A DNA stretch of 54,309 nucleotides, taken from an uncultured Oscillospiraceae bacterium. Its GTDB lineage: Bacteria > Bacillota > Clostridia > Oscillospirales > Oscillospiraceae. The DNA is taken from the NCBI GenBank assembly GCA_934591845.1, contig CAKTPO010000015.1, forward strand, positions 1 through 54,309. The letters are read 5' to 3'. The notes under the pieces are model-generated. The model ran no database searches. It was not told the origin of the DNA and saw only the letters and a list, made by a program, of their open reading frames with translations. Shown here in pieces: positions 24,330 to 33,275 of the stretch (its first letter is position 1; each line of letters begins with the position of its first letter). The translations under genes and the position numbers were made by a program.

Positions 24330-25365
24330 CAGAAGCTACGCAGATTTCGCCTGGTCTCAGACCCAGGCTCTATTAAGCATCGACTCCCCCTCCGGGTTTA
24401 CATCCAAAGCGGCCCTCTGGGTCAAGGAAGCCTTCGAGGCCCTGGGCTGCCCTGCGAGAATCACCAATAAAGGCGGCGTTCTGGCAGAACTGGGTGGAAC
24501 CGACGGAGAAAACGCCCTGCTGCTGGAAGCCCATACGGACACCCTGGGGGCCATGGTCTGCCAGATCAAAGGAAACGGCAGACTGAAAATGACCAACCTG
24601 GGAGGGCTAAGCCCCAACAACGCCGAGGCGGAAAACGTCCGAATCTATACAAGAACCGGGAAAGTCTATGAGGGCACCTGCCAGCTGGCCGATGCTTCCG
24701 TTCACGTCAACGGCAATTACGCCGATACCAAGCGCAGCTTCGATACCATCGAGGTGGTGCTGGACGAGGAGGTCAAAAATGCCCAGGATGTGAAAAACCT
24801 GGGCATTTCCGTAGGCGATGTGGTGTGCTTTGACCCCCGGACCCGCCGGACGGAAAAGGGCTATATCAAGAGCCGGTTTTTAGATGACAAGCTCTCCGTG
24901 GGCATTTTGCTGGGCTTTGCCAAATTCCTGAAAGACAGCGGCAGGACTCCCGAGCGGAAGCTCTACGCCCACATCACGGTCTATGAGGAAGTGGGCCACG
25001 GCGGCAGTGCCTCTGTCCCTCAGGGCGTGACGGAAGCCATTTCCGTGGACATGGGCTGTGTAGGCGAGGGCCTGGACTGCACTGAGCGGCAGGTTTCCAT
25101 CTGCGCCAAGGATTCCGGCGGCCCCTACAGCTATGAGGTGGTCTCCGGCCTGATCGAAGCCGCCAAACGCACCGGCGCCGACTACGCCGTAGACGTTTAC
25201 CCCCACTACGGCTCCGATGTAGAAGCCACCTTGCGGGCAGGCTGCGACATCCGCCACGGACTCATCGGTGCCGGTGTCTACGCCTCCCACGGCTACGAGC
25301 GCAGCCACATGGACGGCGTTTACAACACCCTCCTGGTTCTGGGCGGATACACGGGAGCGGTGTGA
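24322..25365 (+). CDS. M42 family metallo-aminopeptidase
   Basis: Protein of 347 aa. Expected dinuclear metal ligands are visible: His and Asp in EAHTDTLG (residues ~72-75), Asp in FLDDKLSVG, the catalytic pair in EEVGHGG, Asp in SVDMG and His in the C-terminal HGYERSH. M42 enzymes are tetrahedral cytoplasmic aminopeptidases that finish peptide breakdown. GTG at 24322 is chosen because GGGAGG lies 9 bases before it and because it gives an 8-base coupled overlap with ydcF. A mosaic repeat begins 7 bases after the stop, leaving no separate terminator. Confidence 0.92.
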   Translation: MIDRSYADFAWSQTQALLSIDSPSGFTSKAALWVKEAFEALGCPARITNKGGVLAELGGTDGENALLLEAHTDTLGAMVCQIKGNGRLKMTNLGGLSPNNAEAENVRIYTRTGKVYEGTCQLADASVHVNGNYADTKRSFDTIEVVLDEEVKNAQDVKNLGISVGDVVCFDPRTRRTEKGYIKSRFLDDKLSVGILLGFAKFLKDSGRTPERKLYAHITVYEEVGHGGSASVPQGVTEAISVDMGCVGEGLDCTERQVSICAKDSGGPYSYEVVSGLIEAAKRTGADYAVDVYPHYGSDVEATLRAGCDIRHGLIGAGVYASHGYERSHMDGVYNTLLVLGGYTGAV

Positions 25366-25371
25366 GCGGAA

Positions 25372-25733
25372 GGTTGACAGTTATTTTCTGAATTGACAAT
25401 TGACAATGGACAATTGACAATTTTTCGGGGGACGGACGTTTTACCTTTGCGTTCGTTGTTCCGACAATGAATAAGGCCACGCCCGTCCCTAGAACACCCC
25501 GGTTGAAAACGTCCGCCAATCAGCGAAACCATAGGGAACGGCCTATGTGCCGTTCCGTGCGTTTAGGGACGGAACCGTCCCCGACAACCCCCGCACCCCA
25601 AAGCACGGTACAAAAGCTTCCCCGCCGGGGAAGCTGGCAGGGCGCAGCCCTGACTGATGAGGCAGCGGTGCAGCCTGAAACATTCCAGAAACAATAGGCG
25701 AATCCGTACAAACGTCTCCCCATTTTGTCATTA
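25372..25733 (-). repeat. Mosaic repeat, copy C (truncated)
   Basis: Inverted relative to copies A and B. Read from the left: GACAGT and GACAAT arrays, GGACGG block, GGAACGGC palindrome, AGCTTCCCC palindrome, CAGGGC hairpin, then TAGGCGAATCCGTA. It breaks off within the GTCATT arm of the large hairpin. It begins directly after the M42 stop codon. Confidence 0.85.
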
Positions 25734-25779
25734 TTAAAATTTCGGCATAGTATATGATTATGCCGCCTGATTCTTGTGG

Positions 25780-25820
25780 ATCATGCCTATTTGCTCAAAC
25801 GGCATGATTTGTGGTATCCT
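25780..25820 (+). promoter_or_regulatory. Promoter with overlapping palindrome before the 74-aa gene
   Basis: ATCATGCC (25780-25787) and GGCATGAT (25801-25808) form an inverted repeat that straddles the -35 box TTGCTC (25791-25796). TATCCT (25815-25820) is the -10 at 18 bp. A second inverted repeat CGGCATA/TATGCCG lies just upstream at about 25743-25765. Both look like repressor sites. Confidence 0.5.
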
Positions 25821-25849
25821 AATGAAAAAGGAACAAAGGAGAAACCACT

Positions 25850-26074
25850 ATGAAAGAATTTGAAATCCTCATCGAGACCATCAACCCCTGCGGCGGAGAG
25901 GGCCATGCCAAGAAAGAAATCGTGGAGGCGGAGTGCGAAAGCCCGGAAGCCTATGTAAAAGCCAACGCCCCTTTCCCCGTCATGGACCGGACAGAGACCC
26001 CCAACGGGGATACCCTGATCATCACCGGCGACGGAAAGGGAAATATGGTTCGCTACACCTTTACGGAGTTCTAA
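25850..26074 (+). CDS. Hypothetical 74-aa protein
   Basis: Small soluble acidic protein with no export signal. It reads FEILIETINPCGGEGHAKKE then CESPEAYVKANAPFPV and ends GDGKGNMVRYTFTEF. The pattern suggests a compact beta-rich fold. I believe similar short proteins occur in related anaerobes but know no function. A GGAG ribosome site precedes the start. It is transcribed alone, with palindromes in its promoter and a bidirectional terminator after it. Confidence 0.65.
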   Translation: MKEFEILIETINPCGGEGHAKKEIVEAECESPEAYVKANAPFPVMDRTETPNGDTLIITGDGKGNMVRYTFTEF

Positions 26075-26098
26075 GTTGAGCCATTCCCACAATAATAC

Positions 26099-26136
26099 AA
26101 AACGCTGCCCTGAATGTTCGGGGCAGCGTTTTTACA
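26099..26136. terminator. Bidirectional terminator between the 74-aa gene and pepF
   Basis: AAAACGCTGCCC pairs with GGGCAGCGTTTTT, with A/T runs on both sides, between convergent genes. Confidence 0.85.
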
Positions 26137-26145
26137 TAAAATGGC

Positions 26146-27897
26146 TTACTGCTTCTGCGCCAGCTGGCAGAACAGCTCGATTTGCTTGGCGGCGATTTCC
26201 AGGGCACCACGCCAGAAAGACTTGTCGGTCAGGTCGATGCCGGCGACCTTGGCGGTGTCTTCCGCGGAGGAGACGGTGGTGGCGGCCAGGAGCTTTTTGT
26301 ATTTGGGGACAAAGGCGGTTCCCTCGGTTTCGTACTGGGCGTAGAGGCCCCGGGCGAACAAGGCACCGAAAGCATAGGGGAAATTATAGAACGTGGAGCC
26401 GTAGTAGTGGCTCTTGCACACCCACATATAGGGGTGCAGGAATTCATGGTCAAGGCCGTTGCCGTAGCTGGCCTTTTGTGCCCGGAGCATGATGTCGCAG
26501 AGGGTCTCGGCGTTCAGGAACTCCTGCTCCCGGCGGGCGAAGACCTCGGTTTCAAAGCGGTAGCGGGAGTAGATGTCGCAGATGACCTGGGTCAGGTCAG
26601 AGAGCTGGGCTTCCATGAGGCACAGCTTTTCCTGGTCGCTTTCCGCATCGGCAATGGCAGAGGCCATGACCACGCACTCGTTGAACGTCGAGGCAGTTTC
26701 TGCCAGGGGCATGGAGTAGTCCTTGTTAAGGGGGCGGTGGCTGCGGATGTTCCGGTTGTGGAAAGCGTGGCCCAGTTCGTGGGCAAGCGTGACCACGTCG
26801 CCCATCTGGCCGTCAAAATTGGTCAGGATGCGGCTTTCTCCAATGGAATCCACACCGGCGCAGAAAGCACCCCCGGCCTTGCCGTCTCTGGGGAAGAAAT
26901 CGATCCAGCCGCCGTCAAAAGCCTGGGCGATCATCTGGGCCTCGTCGCTGTCAAACCGGGAGAACAGTTCTACCAGATAGTCCCGGGCTTGCTGGGTGGT
27001 AAAGGTTCGGGAGGATTCCCCTACAGGGGCAAAGAGGTCATACCAGGGAAGCCCCTTTTCGTGGCCCAGCAGCTGACCCTTGATGCGAAGGTACTGCCAG
27101 AATTTGGGCAGATACTCGTCCATGGCTTCCAGCATGGCATCCAGGGTCTCCCGGCTCATGTCCGCCCCTTCCAGAGTCATGGCCAGGGGGGAGGCATAGC
27201 CCCGGAGTTGGGCCATGGTGATGGTTTTCAGTTTCAGGGAGTTGAGGGCAAAGGCCACCGGATCCTGGATGGCCTTGTAGCAGCCTAGCTCTGCCTCATA
27301 GGCATCTTTCCGGACTTTGGCATCGGAGGAATAGGCCAGATTCCGGATGGAGGAGAGATTGGTGGTGGTGTCGCCGTATTGGACGGCCACGGTGCTGGTG
27401 AGGTGCTGGTGCAGTTCTGCCCAGGCATCGGACCGGGAGAGTTTGGCCACCACTTCTTCACCAATGCCGGGAAGCTGGTGGACACGGTTTTTGTGAATAC
27501 GGCTCAGCAGATACCGGTATTCTTCCAGCAGGGGACTGGCCTTTTCCAGTTCCTCCAGATTTTCCAGACTACCGATCCACTGCCGGATGGCGGCCAGAGG
27601 GGCCGCAGCTTCGGCATCCAGGGCCAAGACTCTGCCAAAGGCGGACATGGCCTCATTGTCCCGGGTGTTGGCGGACTGCCGGAGTTCTGCGTAGGTGGCC
27701 AGTTTTTGCAGAAGCTGTGTAAAGGTTTCTTCCAGCCCCAGGGCTTCTTCCAGGGCTTCTTTCCGGTCCTGTCTGGGAAGACCGGCGGCAAAGGCAGTGA
27801 GGCCCTTGATGCAGTCCTTGGCCGCAGCAAAATCGGCGGCAAATTCCGGAGCATCGAAGCCGATATAAATGGGCTCTAAGTCCCAACGCTCATTCAT
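26146..27897 (-). CDS. pepF: Oligoendopeptidase F (M3 family)
   Basis: Protein of 583 aa. The zinc motif HELGH is present in TLAHELGHAFHNR (near residue 370), with the downstream glutamate in LAETASTFNE. M3 oligopeptidases cut short peptides in the cytoplasm. Length and N-terminal helical domain fit the PepF group. A GGAGGAAC ribosome site precedes the start, with promoter TTGCGA-17-TATAAT at 27933-27961. Single-gene transcript. Confidence 0.94.
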   Translation of the reverse strand: MNERWDLEPIYIGFDAPEFAADFAAAKDCIKGLTAFAAGLPRQDRKEALEEALGLEETFTQLLQKLATYAELRQSANTRDNEAMSAFGRVLALDAEAAAPLAAIRQWIGSLENLEELEKASPLLEEYRYLLSRIHKNRVHQLPGIGEEVVAKLSRSDAWAELHQHLTSTVAVQYGDTTTNLSSIRNLAYSSDAKVRKDAYEAELGCYKAIQDPVAFALNSLKLKTITMAQLRGYASPLAMTLEGADMSRETLDAMLEAMDEYLPKFWQYLRIKGQLLGHEKGLPWYDLFAPVGESSRTFTTQQARDYLVELFSRFDSDEAQMIAQAFDGGWIDFFPRDGKAGGAFCAGVDSIGESRILTNFDGQMGDVVTLAHELGHAFHNRNIRSHRPLNKDYSMPLAETASTFNECVVMASAIADAESDQEKLCLMEAQLSDLTQVICDIYSRYRFETEVFARREQEFLNAETLCDIMLRAQKASYGNGLDHEFLHPYMWVCKSHYYGSTFYNFPYAFGALFARGLYAQYETEGTAFVPKYKKLLAATTVSSAEDTAKVAGIDLTDKSFWRGALEIAAKQIELFCQLAQKQ

Positions 27898-27932
27898 GGT
27901 GGTTCCTCCTTACAAAGGTTGATGGTGTGTCT

Positions 27933-27961
27933 ATTATACCGAACACCGGCACAAATCGCAA
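27933..27961 (-). promoter_or_regulatory. Sigma-A promoter of pepF
   Basis: Minus-strand TTGCGA (27956-27961), 17-bp spacer, TATAAT (27933-27938). Confidence 0.7.
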
Positions 27962-27980
27962 GGGGGGAAAGAAGAGGAAG

Positions 27981-28682
27981 CGATTGGCGAAACTGTAAGG
28001 AACAGCGGGAAAATTGACAATTGACAATGGACAATTATTGAGTTGACAGTTGACAGTTATCGGGGAGACCAACGTTGGTCGGCGGTATTCATCCGTTAAA
28101 GTATGTAGGGAACGGCCTGTGTGCCGTTCCGGGGCGTGGCAATTATAACTTGTGCGGATAAAACAAAGCCACCCCCCGACATGTCATTCCGAGCGAAACG
28201 CAGTGAGTCGAGGAATCTTCCCAAGTAGCAGATTTTACCTTGTGTTGGTACTTTCTGCCACGTGGTGGATTCCTCCACTCCGCTAACGCTCCGGTCGGAA
28301 TGACAGAACGGGGGGATGTTTCTACGGATTCGCCTATTGTTTCTGGAATGTTTTAGGCCGTACCGCCCCCTCATCAGTCAGGGCTACGCCCTGCCAGCTT
28401 CCCCGGCGGGGAAGCTTTTGTACCGTGCTTTTGGGTGCCGGGGTTTATTGGAAACAATTCCGCCCTTTCAGGTGCGGAACGGCACATAGGCCGTTCCCTA
28501 CGGTTTCGCTGCTTGGGGTACTTTTCAACCGGGGTGTTCTAAGGACGGGCGGTGCAGCGTTTAACATTGTAGGAACAAAGGATGCAGAGGAACCACGTCC
28601 GTCCCCCAAAAATTGTCAATTGTCCATTGTCCATTGTCAATTCAGGAAATAACTGTCAACTGTCCACTGTCAACTGTCAACT
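27981..28682 (+). repeat. Mosaic repeat, copy D (near complete)
   Basis: It starts with a degenerate GCGAAACTGTAAGGAAC block, then GACAAT and GACAGT arrays, an AACGTTGGTC / ATCCGTTAAAG block, then all inner modules in order, and ends with TTGTCAATTGTCC and TGTCAACTGTCCACTG arrays in inverted orientation to those at the start. The two ends are therefore inverted copies of each other. The right end supplies the last codons of the LysR gene. Confidence 0.88.
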
Positions 28683-29608
28683 AAAAAATCTCGATTTCCC
28701 TCTCCCGCTGTCATCTGTCCCTTCTCTCCCAGGCGTTCCAGCAAGGCGACGAATTTTCTGGCGGCAGGGCCAGGAAGCTGGTCCTGGTTTTTGAGCAAAC
28801 AGATGTGCCGCTCCGGCAGGGGGACGGTCAGGGGGATGGAGCGGATGCCCTGGGAGTCGGCGGTGAGAAAGTCCTCGGGGACAAAGCCGATGCCCAAATC
28901 ATTTTGCACCAGGGGCAGGATCTGGTCGGCAGTGGCGGCTTCAATGTCCGGGCGGAAGGGCAGGCCGTTTTCCAGGAACCACTGCTCATACAGCCGGTAG
29001 GTCATGGTGTTCCGGCCAAGGCTGATCAGGGGGTACTGGGAAAGCTCCTCCGGGGTGATGGGTCTGGCAGGGAACAGCCCCAGGCCGGGGCTACAGACGG
29101 CGGTCTCCCGGATGCTGCGCAGCTGCACCTGGCTAATGCCTTTCCCCGGTTCCACCGGGGTGGTGACCACCGCCAGATCCACCAGACCGTCTTCCAGGGC
29201 ACTGACGGCCTGGGGGGTGGAAAAGTTGCTGACCCGCACCTGAATATCCGGGTATTCCAGCCGGAATTGCCGCAAAATGGGCAGCAGCAGGCACCGCAGG
29301 GCCACCTCACTGGCCCCGATGGAGATACTGCCCATGCGCAGCTGGGTTTGCAGCTTCAGCTCCTCCTCCGCCCGGTGCAGATGCTCCACGGCGGGAACCA
29401 CGTGGGCATACAATAGCGCCCCCTCCGGGGTCAGCTGCACCCCCTTGTTGGTGCGCACAAAGAGGGTGCAGCCCAGCTGCCGCTCCAGCTCTTTGACCGT
29501 GTGGGTCACATTGGGCTGGCTGCTGTAAAGGGCTGCGGCGGCCTGGGTGATGTTTTTGCACCGGGCTACCTGATAAAACACATAGTAACGATCCAACGAA
29601 CCGGTCAT
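28670..29608 (-). CDS. LysR family transcriptional regulator
   Basis: Protein of 312 aa. The N-terminal winged helix is clear (YYVFYQVARCKNITQAAAAL, SQPNVTHTVKELERQLGCTL, FVRTNKGVQLTPEG), followed by a substrate-binding domain. The start at 29608 follows GGAG; an ATG at 29620 has no ribosome site. The gene is divergent from the kinase-like/MATE pair with overlapping promoters, so it probably controls them and itself. The last four residues (LVDS) and the stop lie in the GACAGT array of mosaic repeat D, so the original C-terminus was probably replaced. Confidence 0.92.
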   Translation of the reverse strand: MTGSLDRYYVFYQVARCKNITQAAAALYSSQPNVTHTVKELERQLGCTLFVRTNKGVQLTPEGALLYAHVVPAVEHLHRAEEELKLQTQLRMGSISIGASEVALRCLLLPILRQFRLEYPDIQVRVSNFSTPQAVSALEDGLVDLAVVTTPVEPGKGISQVQLRSIRETAVCSPGLGLFPARPITPEELSQYPLISLGRNTMTYRLYEQWFLENGLPFRPDIEAATADQILPLVQNDLGIGFVPEDFLTADSQGIRSIPLTVPLPERHICLLKNQDQLPGPAARKFVALLERLGEKGQMTAGEGNRDFLVDS

Positions 29609-29655
29609 AGGCTTCTCCATAAATGAAATTGATGGCAGATATAATGAATATCTAT

Positions 29656-29705
29656 TTTACATATCCTGTTGGCAGGATTATACTATAGCTGTTTGAGAAA
29701 GTCAA
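29656..29705. promoter_or_regulatory. Overlapping divergent promoters with central palindrome
   Basis: Plus: TTTACA (29656-29661), 17 bp, TATACT (29679-29684). Minus: TTGACT (29700-29705), 17 bp, TATAAT (29677-29682). The -10 boxes overlap, so only one promoter can be occupied at a time. ATCCTG-TTGG-CAGGAT (29663-29678) fills the plus-strand spacer and is a candidate operator. Confidence 0.75.
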
Positions 29706-29736
29706 TGGGCCTGAAAGCCATAGAAAGGTGATCAAT

Positions 29737-30369
29737 ATGGATAAGAATTATACCGTTTGCATCGGCCGGAAATACGGCAGCGGCGGCCGGGAAGTAGGGG
29801 AACTGGTGGCAAGAAAACTGGGTGTCACCTGCTACGACAAGCTGCTGATCCAGGAGGCCGCCAGAAAAAGCGGCATGAGCGCCGGGTATCTGGAACGCCA
29901 CGACGAGACCATGAATGACATTCTGCTGCCTGTCAGCGGCAACTGGTTTGCGGATACTGCCGATATGTCCGGCATGTTCTACTTTGCCGGGGACCAGGCT
30001 TACAATGCCCAGAAGCAGACCATTCTATCCATTGCGGACCGGGAGCCTTCTGTGATCATCGGCCGGTGTGCCTCTGCCATTCTGGAGGGCAAGACCAATG
30101 TGCTGTCCATCTTCCTCTACGGAAACGACGAGGACTGCGTGGCCCGCATCGGTTCCCGGAACGGACTGGGGGAAAAGGCGGCCCGGGAGCGGATGGAAAA
30201 GGTGAACCGCATGCGCCGCCGGTACTTTAACTTCTACGCCATGACCGAGTGGGGCAAGCCTGAAAGCTACGATGCCATGCTCTCCACCAGCACCCTGGGA
30301 ACTCAGGGCTGTGCCGATGCCATCGTGTATCTGCTGGAAAAGAAGCTGGGGGTTTCCTGCCATGAATAA
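29737..30369 (+). CDS. Cytidylate kinase-like family protein
   Basis: Protein of 210 aa. It starts with YTVCIGRKYGSGGREVGELV, a P-loop-like GSGGRE segment typical of the cytidylate-kinase-like family (distinct from true Cmk), and has VIIGRCASAILEG. Members are common in Firmicutes but their substrate is not established. ATG at 29737 is preferred to GTG at 29728 because AAAGG is correctly spaced. The stop overlaps the MATE gene start by 8 bases, so the two are translated together. Confidence 0.88.
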   Translation: MDKNYTVCIGRKYGSGGREVGELVARKLGVTCYDKLLIQEAARKSGMSAGYLERHDETMNDILLPVSGNWFADTADMSGMFYFAGDQAYNAQKQTILSIADREPSVIIGRCASAILEGKTNVLSIFLYGNDEDCVARIGSRNGLGEKAARERMEKVNRMRRRYFNFYAMTEWGKPESYDAMLSTSTLGTQGCADAIVYLLEKKLGVSCHE

Positions 30370-31690
30370 GGACTTGACCGTAGGGAAACCCGAGTCGGTG
30401 CTGTGGAAATTCTGCCTGCCCCTGTTTGGCAGCATTATTTTCCAGCAGCTGTACAACCTGGCAGACAGCTTTGTGGCCGGAAAATTCGTAGGCGAAAACG
30501 CCCTGGCCGCCGTGGGCAACAGCTATGAGATCACCCTGATTTTCATTGCCTTTGCCTTTGGCTGCAACATCGGCTGCTCGGTCATCGTCTCCCAGCTCTT
30601 TGGTGCCCGACGGATGGCAGACCTGAAAACCGCCGTGTATACCACCCTCATCGCCAGCGGCGTGGTCTGCGGCCTGCTGATGATTTTTGGCACCCTGTTC
30701 TGCACGGACCTGCTGCAGCTGATCCACACCCCGGAGGACATTCTGGCGGATTCCCGGCTGTATATGGACATTTACATTCTGGGGCTGCCCTTTGTGTTCT
30801 ACTATAACGTGGCCACCGGTATTTTCTCCGCCCTGGGGGATTCCAAGACCCCCTTCTATTTCCTGGCGGCCTCCTCTATTTCCAACATCGCTGTGGATAT
30901 TCTCTTTGTCACCGCATTCCATATGGGCGTAGCCGGTGTGGCCTGGGCCACCTTCCTGTGCCAGGGTGTCAGCTGCATTCTGGCCGTGGTGGTGGTGTTC
31001 CACCGGTTCCGGGCCATTGAGACCCAGGAGAAGCCTAAACTCTTCTCGTTCCACCTGCTGAAAAAAATCGCCGTTGTGGCTGTCCCCAGTATTTTGCAGC
31101 AGAGCTTTATTTCCGTGGGCAATATCATCATCCAGGGCGTTATCAATTCCTTCGGTTCCAGTGTCATTGCAGGCTACGCCGCCTCGGTGAAGCTCAACAA
31201 CCTGGTCATTACCTCCTTTACCACCCTTGGTAACGGCATTTCCAACTACACCGCCCAGAACATGGGTGCGGAAAAGCCGGAGCGTGTCCGTCAGGGCTTC
31301 CGGGCGGGGCTGAAGCTGGTGTGGATGCTGAGCATCCCCTTGACTGTCCTCTATTTTATAGCCGGAAAGCAGCTGCTCTACATCTTCCTGGATAACCCCA
31401 CAGGCAGGGCCATGCAGGTGGGCATCCAGTTTCTCCGGGTGCTGGCCCCCTTCTATGTGGTGGTTTCCGCCAAGCTGGTGGCTGACGGCATCCTCCGGGG
31501 CGCAGGCCTGATGCGCCAGTTTATGATCGCCACCTTTACAGACCTGGTCCTTCGGGTGGTCCTGGCCAAGATCCTCTCCATCCCCTTTGGCCCCCTGGGC
31601 ATCTGGTGCGCCTGGCCCATCGGCTGGTGCGTGGCCACGGTCATGTCCATTATATTCTACGCCAACGGCCCCTGGAAACACAGCCGCTGA
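30362..31690 (+). CDS. MATE family efflux transporter
   Basis: Protein of 442 aa with 12 predicted membrane helices and two matching halves. The opening LWKFCLPLFGSIIFQQLYNL, ADSFVAGKFVG is the MATE signature, repeated in the second half as VPSILQQSFISVGNIIIQGV. MATE proteins export drugs or metabolites in exchange for Na+ or H+. Coupled to the kinase-like gene and placed opposite a LysR gene, it may export a compound sensed by that regulator (inference). Confidence 0.93.
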   Translation: MNKDLTVGKPESVLWKFCLPLFGSIIFQQLYNLADSFVAGKFVGENALAAVGNSYEITLIFIAFAFGCNIGCSVIVSQLFGARRMADLKTAVYTTLIASGVVCGLLMIFGTLFCTDLLQLIHTPEDILADSRLYMDIYILGLPFVFYYNVATGIFSALGDSKTPFYFLAASSISNIAVDILFVTAFHMGVAGVAWATFLCQGVSCILAVVVVFHRFRAIETQEKPKLFSFHLLKKIAVVAVPSILQQSFISVGNIIIQGVINSFGSSVIAGYAASVKLNNLVITSFTTLGNGISNYTAQNMGAEKPERVRQGFRAGLKLVWMLSIPLTVLYFIAGKQLLYIFLDNPTGRAMQVGIQFLRVLAPFYVVVSAKLVADGILRGAGLMRQFMIATFTDLVLRVVLAKILSIPFGPLGIWCAWPIGWCVATVMSIIFYANGPWKHSR

Positions 31691-31703
31691 TGCTCCAAGT
31701 GTC

Positions 31704-31736
31704 CCCCATGAAAACCATGGGGGGCATTTTTTATGC
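31704..31736 (+). terminator. Terminator of the MATE gene
   Basis: CCCCCATG pairs with CATGGGGG and is followed by ATTTTTT. Confidence 0.8.
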
Positions 31737-31837
31737 CAGCAGTCAAAACGAACAGAAAAATGATTTTTCTGACAAGTTTGTATGGTGGAAACTTTTGTCC
31801 GTGGGAGATATAATAGGCGCAGAAGGAGGTGGTAAAG

Positions 31838-32281
31838 ATGCTCTCAGACAATCTGGTGCTGCTGCGGAATCTCCGGGGCCTGAGCCAGGAGGATGTGGCA
31901 GAGGTCATCGGGATTTCCAGACAGTCCTATTCCAAATGGGAACAGGGCCAGACCCTGCCGGATATTGACAAATGCGCAAAACTTGCGGCGTTTTATGGCA
32001 TCTCCATTGATGCGCTGGTGCATCAGAACGAGCAGGTAGGCCATATCCGACTGGCCCCCGCCCCTTTGGGCAAACACCTTTGGGGCACCGTGCCCATAGG
32101 GGCCAAGGGCCAGATCGTCATTCCCAAAGCCGCCCGGGATACCTTCGGCCTGAAAGAAGGAGACCGATTGGTGGTTTTAGGCGACGAAAACCAGGGCATA
32201 GCCCTGGTTAAGGCAGAGATTTTTGAAGAACGAATGCGCAGCGCACTGAGCGCCGGTGCACAGCCATCCAAGGATTTTTGA
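31838..32281 (+). CDS. XRE helix-turn-helix fused to AbrB/SpoVT domain
   Basis: Protein of 147 aa. Residues 5-60 are an XRE/Cro DNA-binding domain (LRNLRGLSQEDVAEVIGISR, QSYSKWEQGQTLPD). Residues 80-130 are a SpoVT/AbrB swapped-hairpin domain (GTVPIGAKGQIVIPKAARDT, FGLKEGDRLVVLG). Two independent DNA-binding domains in one chain suggest a dimeric regulator able to contact two sites. Start at 31838 with an AAGGAGG ribosome site; TATAAT near 31809 may be its -10. The zinc-ribbon gene follows after 11 bases. Confidence 0.88.
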   Translation: MLSDNLVLLRNLRGLSQEDVAEVIGISRQSYSKWEQGQTLPDIDKCAKLAAFYGISIDALVHQNEQVGHIRLAPAPLGKHLWGTVPIGAKGQIVIPKAARDTFGLKEGDRLVVLGDENQGIALVKAEIFEERMRSALSAGAQPSKDF

Positions 32282-32292
32282 AAGAAGGTATC

Positions 32293-32526
32293 ATGATGAA
32301 ATGTCCGGAATGTGGAAAAGAAATGCGCAGTGGCTACCTGTTTTGCAGCAAAGACGGAGCCTTTAGCTTCGCCAACACCGTCCCCGGCGTCTTCGAAAAC
32401 GCCCGCAAGGCAGAAGGCTTCGTGGAAATCACCCCTCTGAAACCCAGCCACAGAACAAGAGTCCCCGCCGCCATCTGCGAGGAATGCAAGGTGGTGCAGT
32501 TCCGGTACGGGGGAGAAGGAAACTGA
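32293..32526 (+). CDS. Small zinc-ribbon protein (DUF6487-like)
   Basis: Protein of 77 aa with CPECGKEM at the N-terminus and ICEECKVVQFRY at the C-terminus, two CxxC knuckles expected to bind one zinc. The pattern resembles DUF6487. Cytoplasmic, function unknown. It follows the XRE-AbrB gene at 11 bases and is probably co-transcribed. A mosaic repeat begins 12 bases after its stop. Confidence 0.75.
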   Translation: MMKCPECGKEMRSGYLFCSKDGAFSFANTVPGVFENARKAEGFVEITPLKPSHRTRVPAAICEECKVVQFRYGGEGN

Positions 32527-32537
32527 TAACGGGGGGT

Positions 32538-33198
32538 TAGTTGACAGTTGACAGTGGACAGTTGACAGTTATTTACTGAATTGACAATGGACAATTGACA
32601 ATTGACAATTTTTGAGGGACGGACGTGGTTCCTCTGCATCCTTTGTACCTACAATGTTAAACGCTGCACCGCCCGTCCTTGGAATCCCCCCGGTTGAAAA
32701 CGACCACCAATCAGCGAAACCGTAGGGAACGGCCTATGTGCCGTTCCGCACCCGAAAGGACGGAACCGTTACCGACACCCCCCCGCACCCCAAAAGCACG
32801 GTACAAAAGCTTCCCCGCCGGGGAAGCTGGCAGGGCGCAGCCCTGACTGATGAGGGGGCGGTACAGCCTGAAACATTCCAGAAACAGTAGGCGAATCCGT
32901 AGAAACATCCCCCCGTTCTGTCATTCCGACCGTAGCGTTAGCGGAGTGGAGGAATCCACCACGTGTCAGAAAAGTACCGACGTAAGGTAAAATCTGCAAC
33001 TTGCGTGGATTCCTCGACTCACTGCGTTCGCTCGGAATGACATATCGGGGGGCGGTTTTGTTTTGTTCACAGGGGTTATATTTGCAACGCCTCGGAACGG
33101 CACATAGGCCGTTCCCTACATACTTTAACGGATGGATACAAGTGAACAACGTCGGTGGCCCCAATAATTGTCAATTGTCAATTGTCCATTGTCAATTT
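32538..33198 (-). repeat. Mosaic repeat, copy E (near complete, inverted)
   Basis: From the left: GACAGT and GACAAT arrays, GGACGG block, TTGAAAACGACCACCAATCA, GGAACGGC palindrome, AGCTTCCCC palindrome, CAGGGC hairpin, TAGGCGAATCCGTAGAAAC, full GTCATTCCGA hairpin, GGAACGGC palindrome, ACTTTAACGGATGGAT block, AATTGTCAATTGTC array. It lies between the convergent zinc-ribbon and pyrB genes. Confidence 0.88.
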
Positions 33199-33233
33199 TC
33201 CTACCTATGGTGTAAAACGCCTTATGATGCAAA

Positions 33234-33267
33234 ACTGCGCCTACAGAAAAATGCTCTGTAGGCGCAG
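33234..33267 (-). terminator. Terminator of the pyr operon
   Basis: ACTGCGCCTACAGA pairs with TCTGTAGGCGCAGT and is followed on the minus strand by TTTTGC. Confidence 0.85.
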
Positions 33268-33275
33268 TTCGTTTT

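Noticed and set aside
27981..28682. GACAATTGACAATGG arrays as a CRISPR.
   Set aside because: The units are about 7 bases and directly abut without unique spacers; no cas gene is present.
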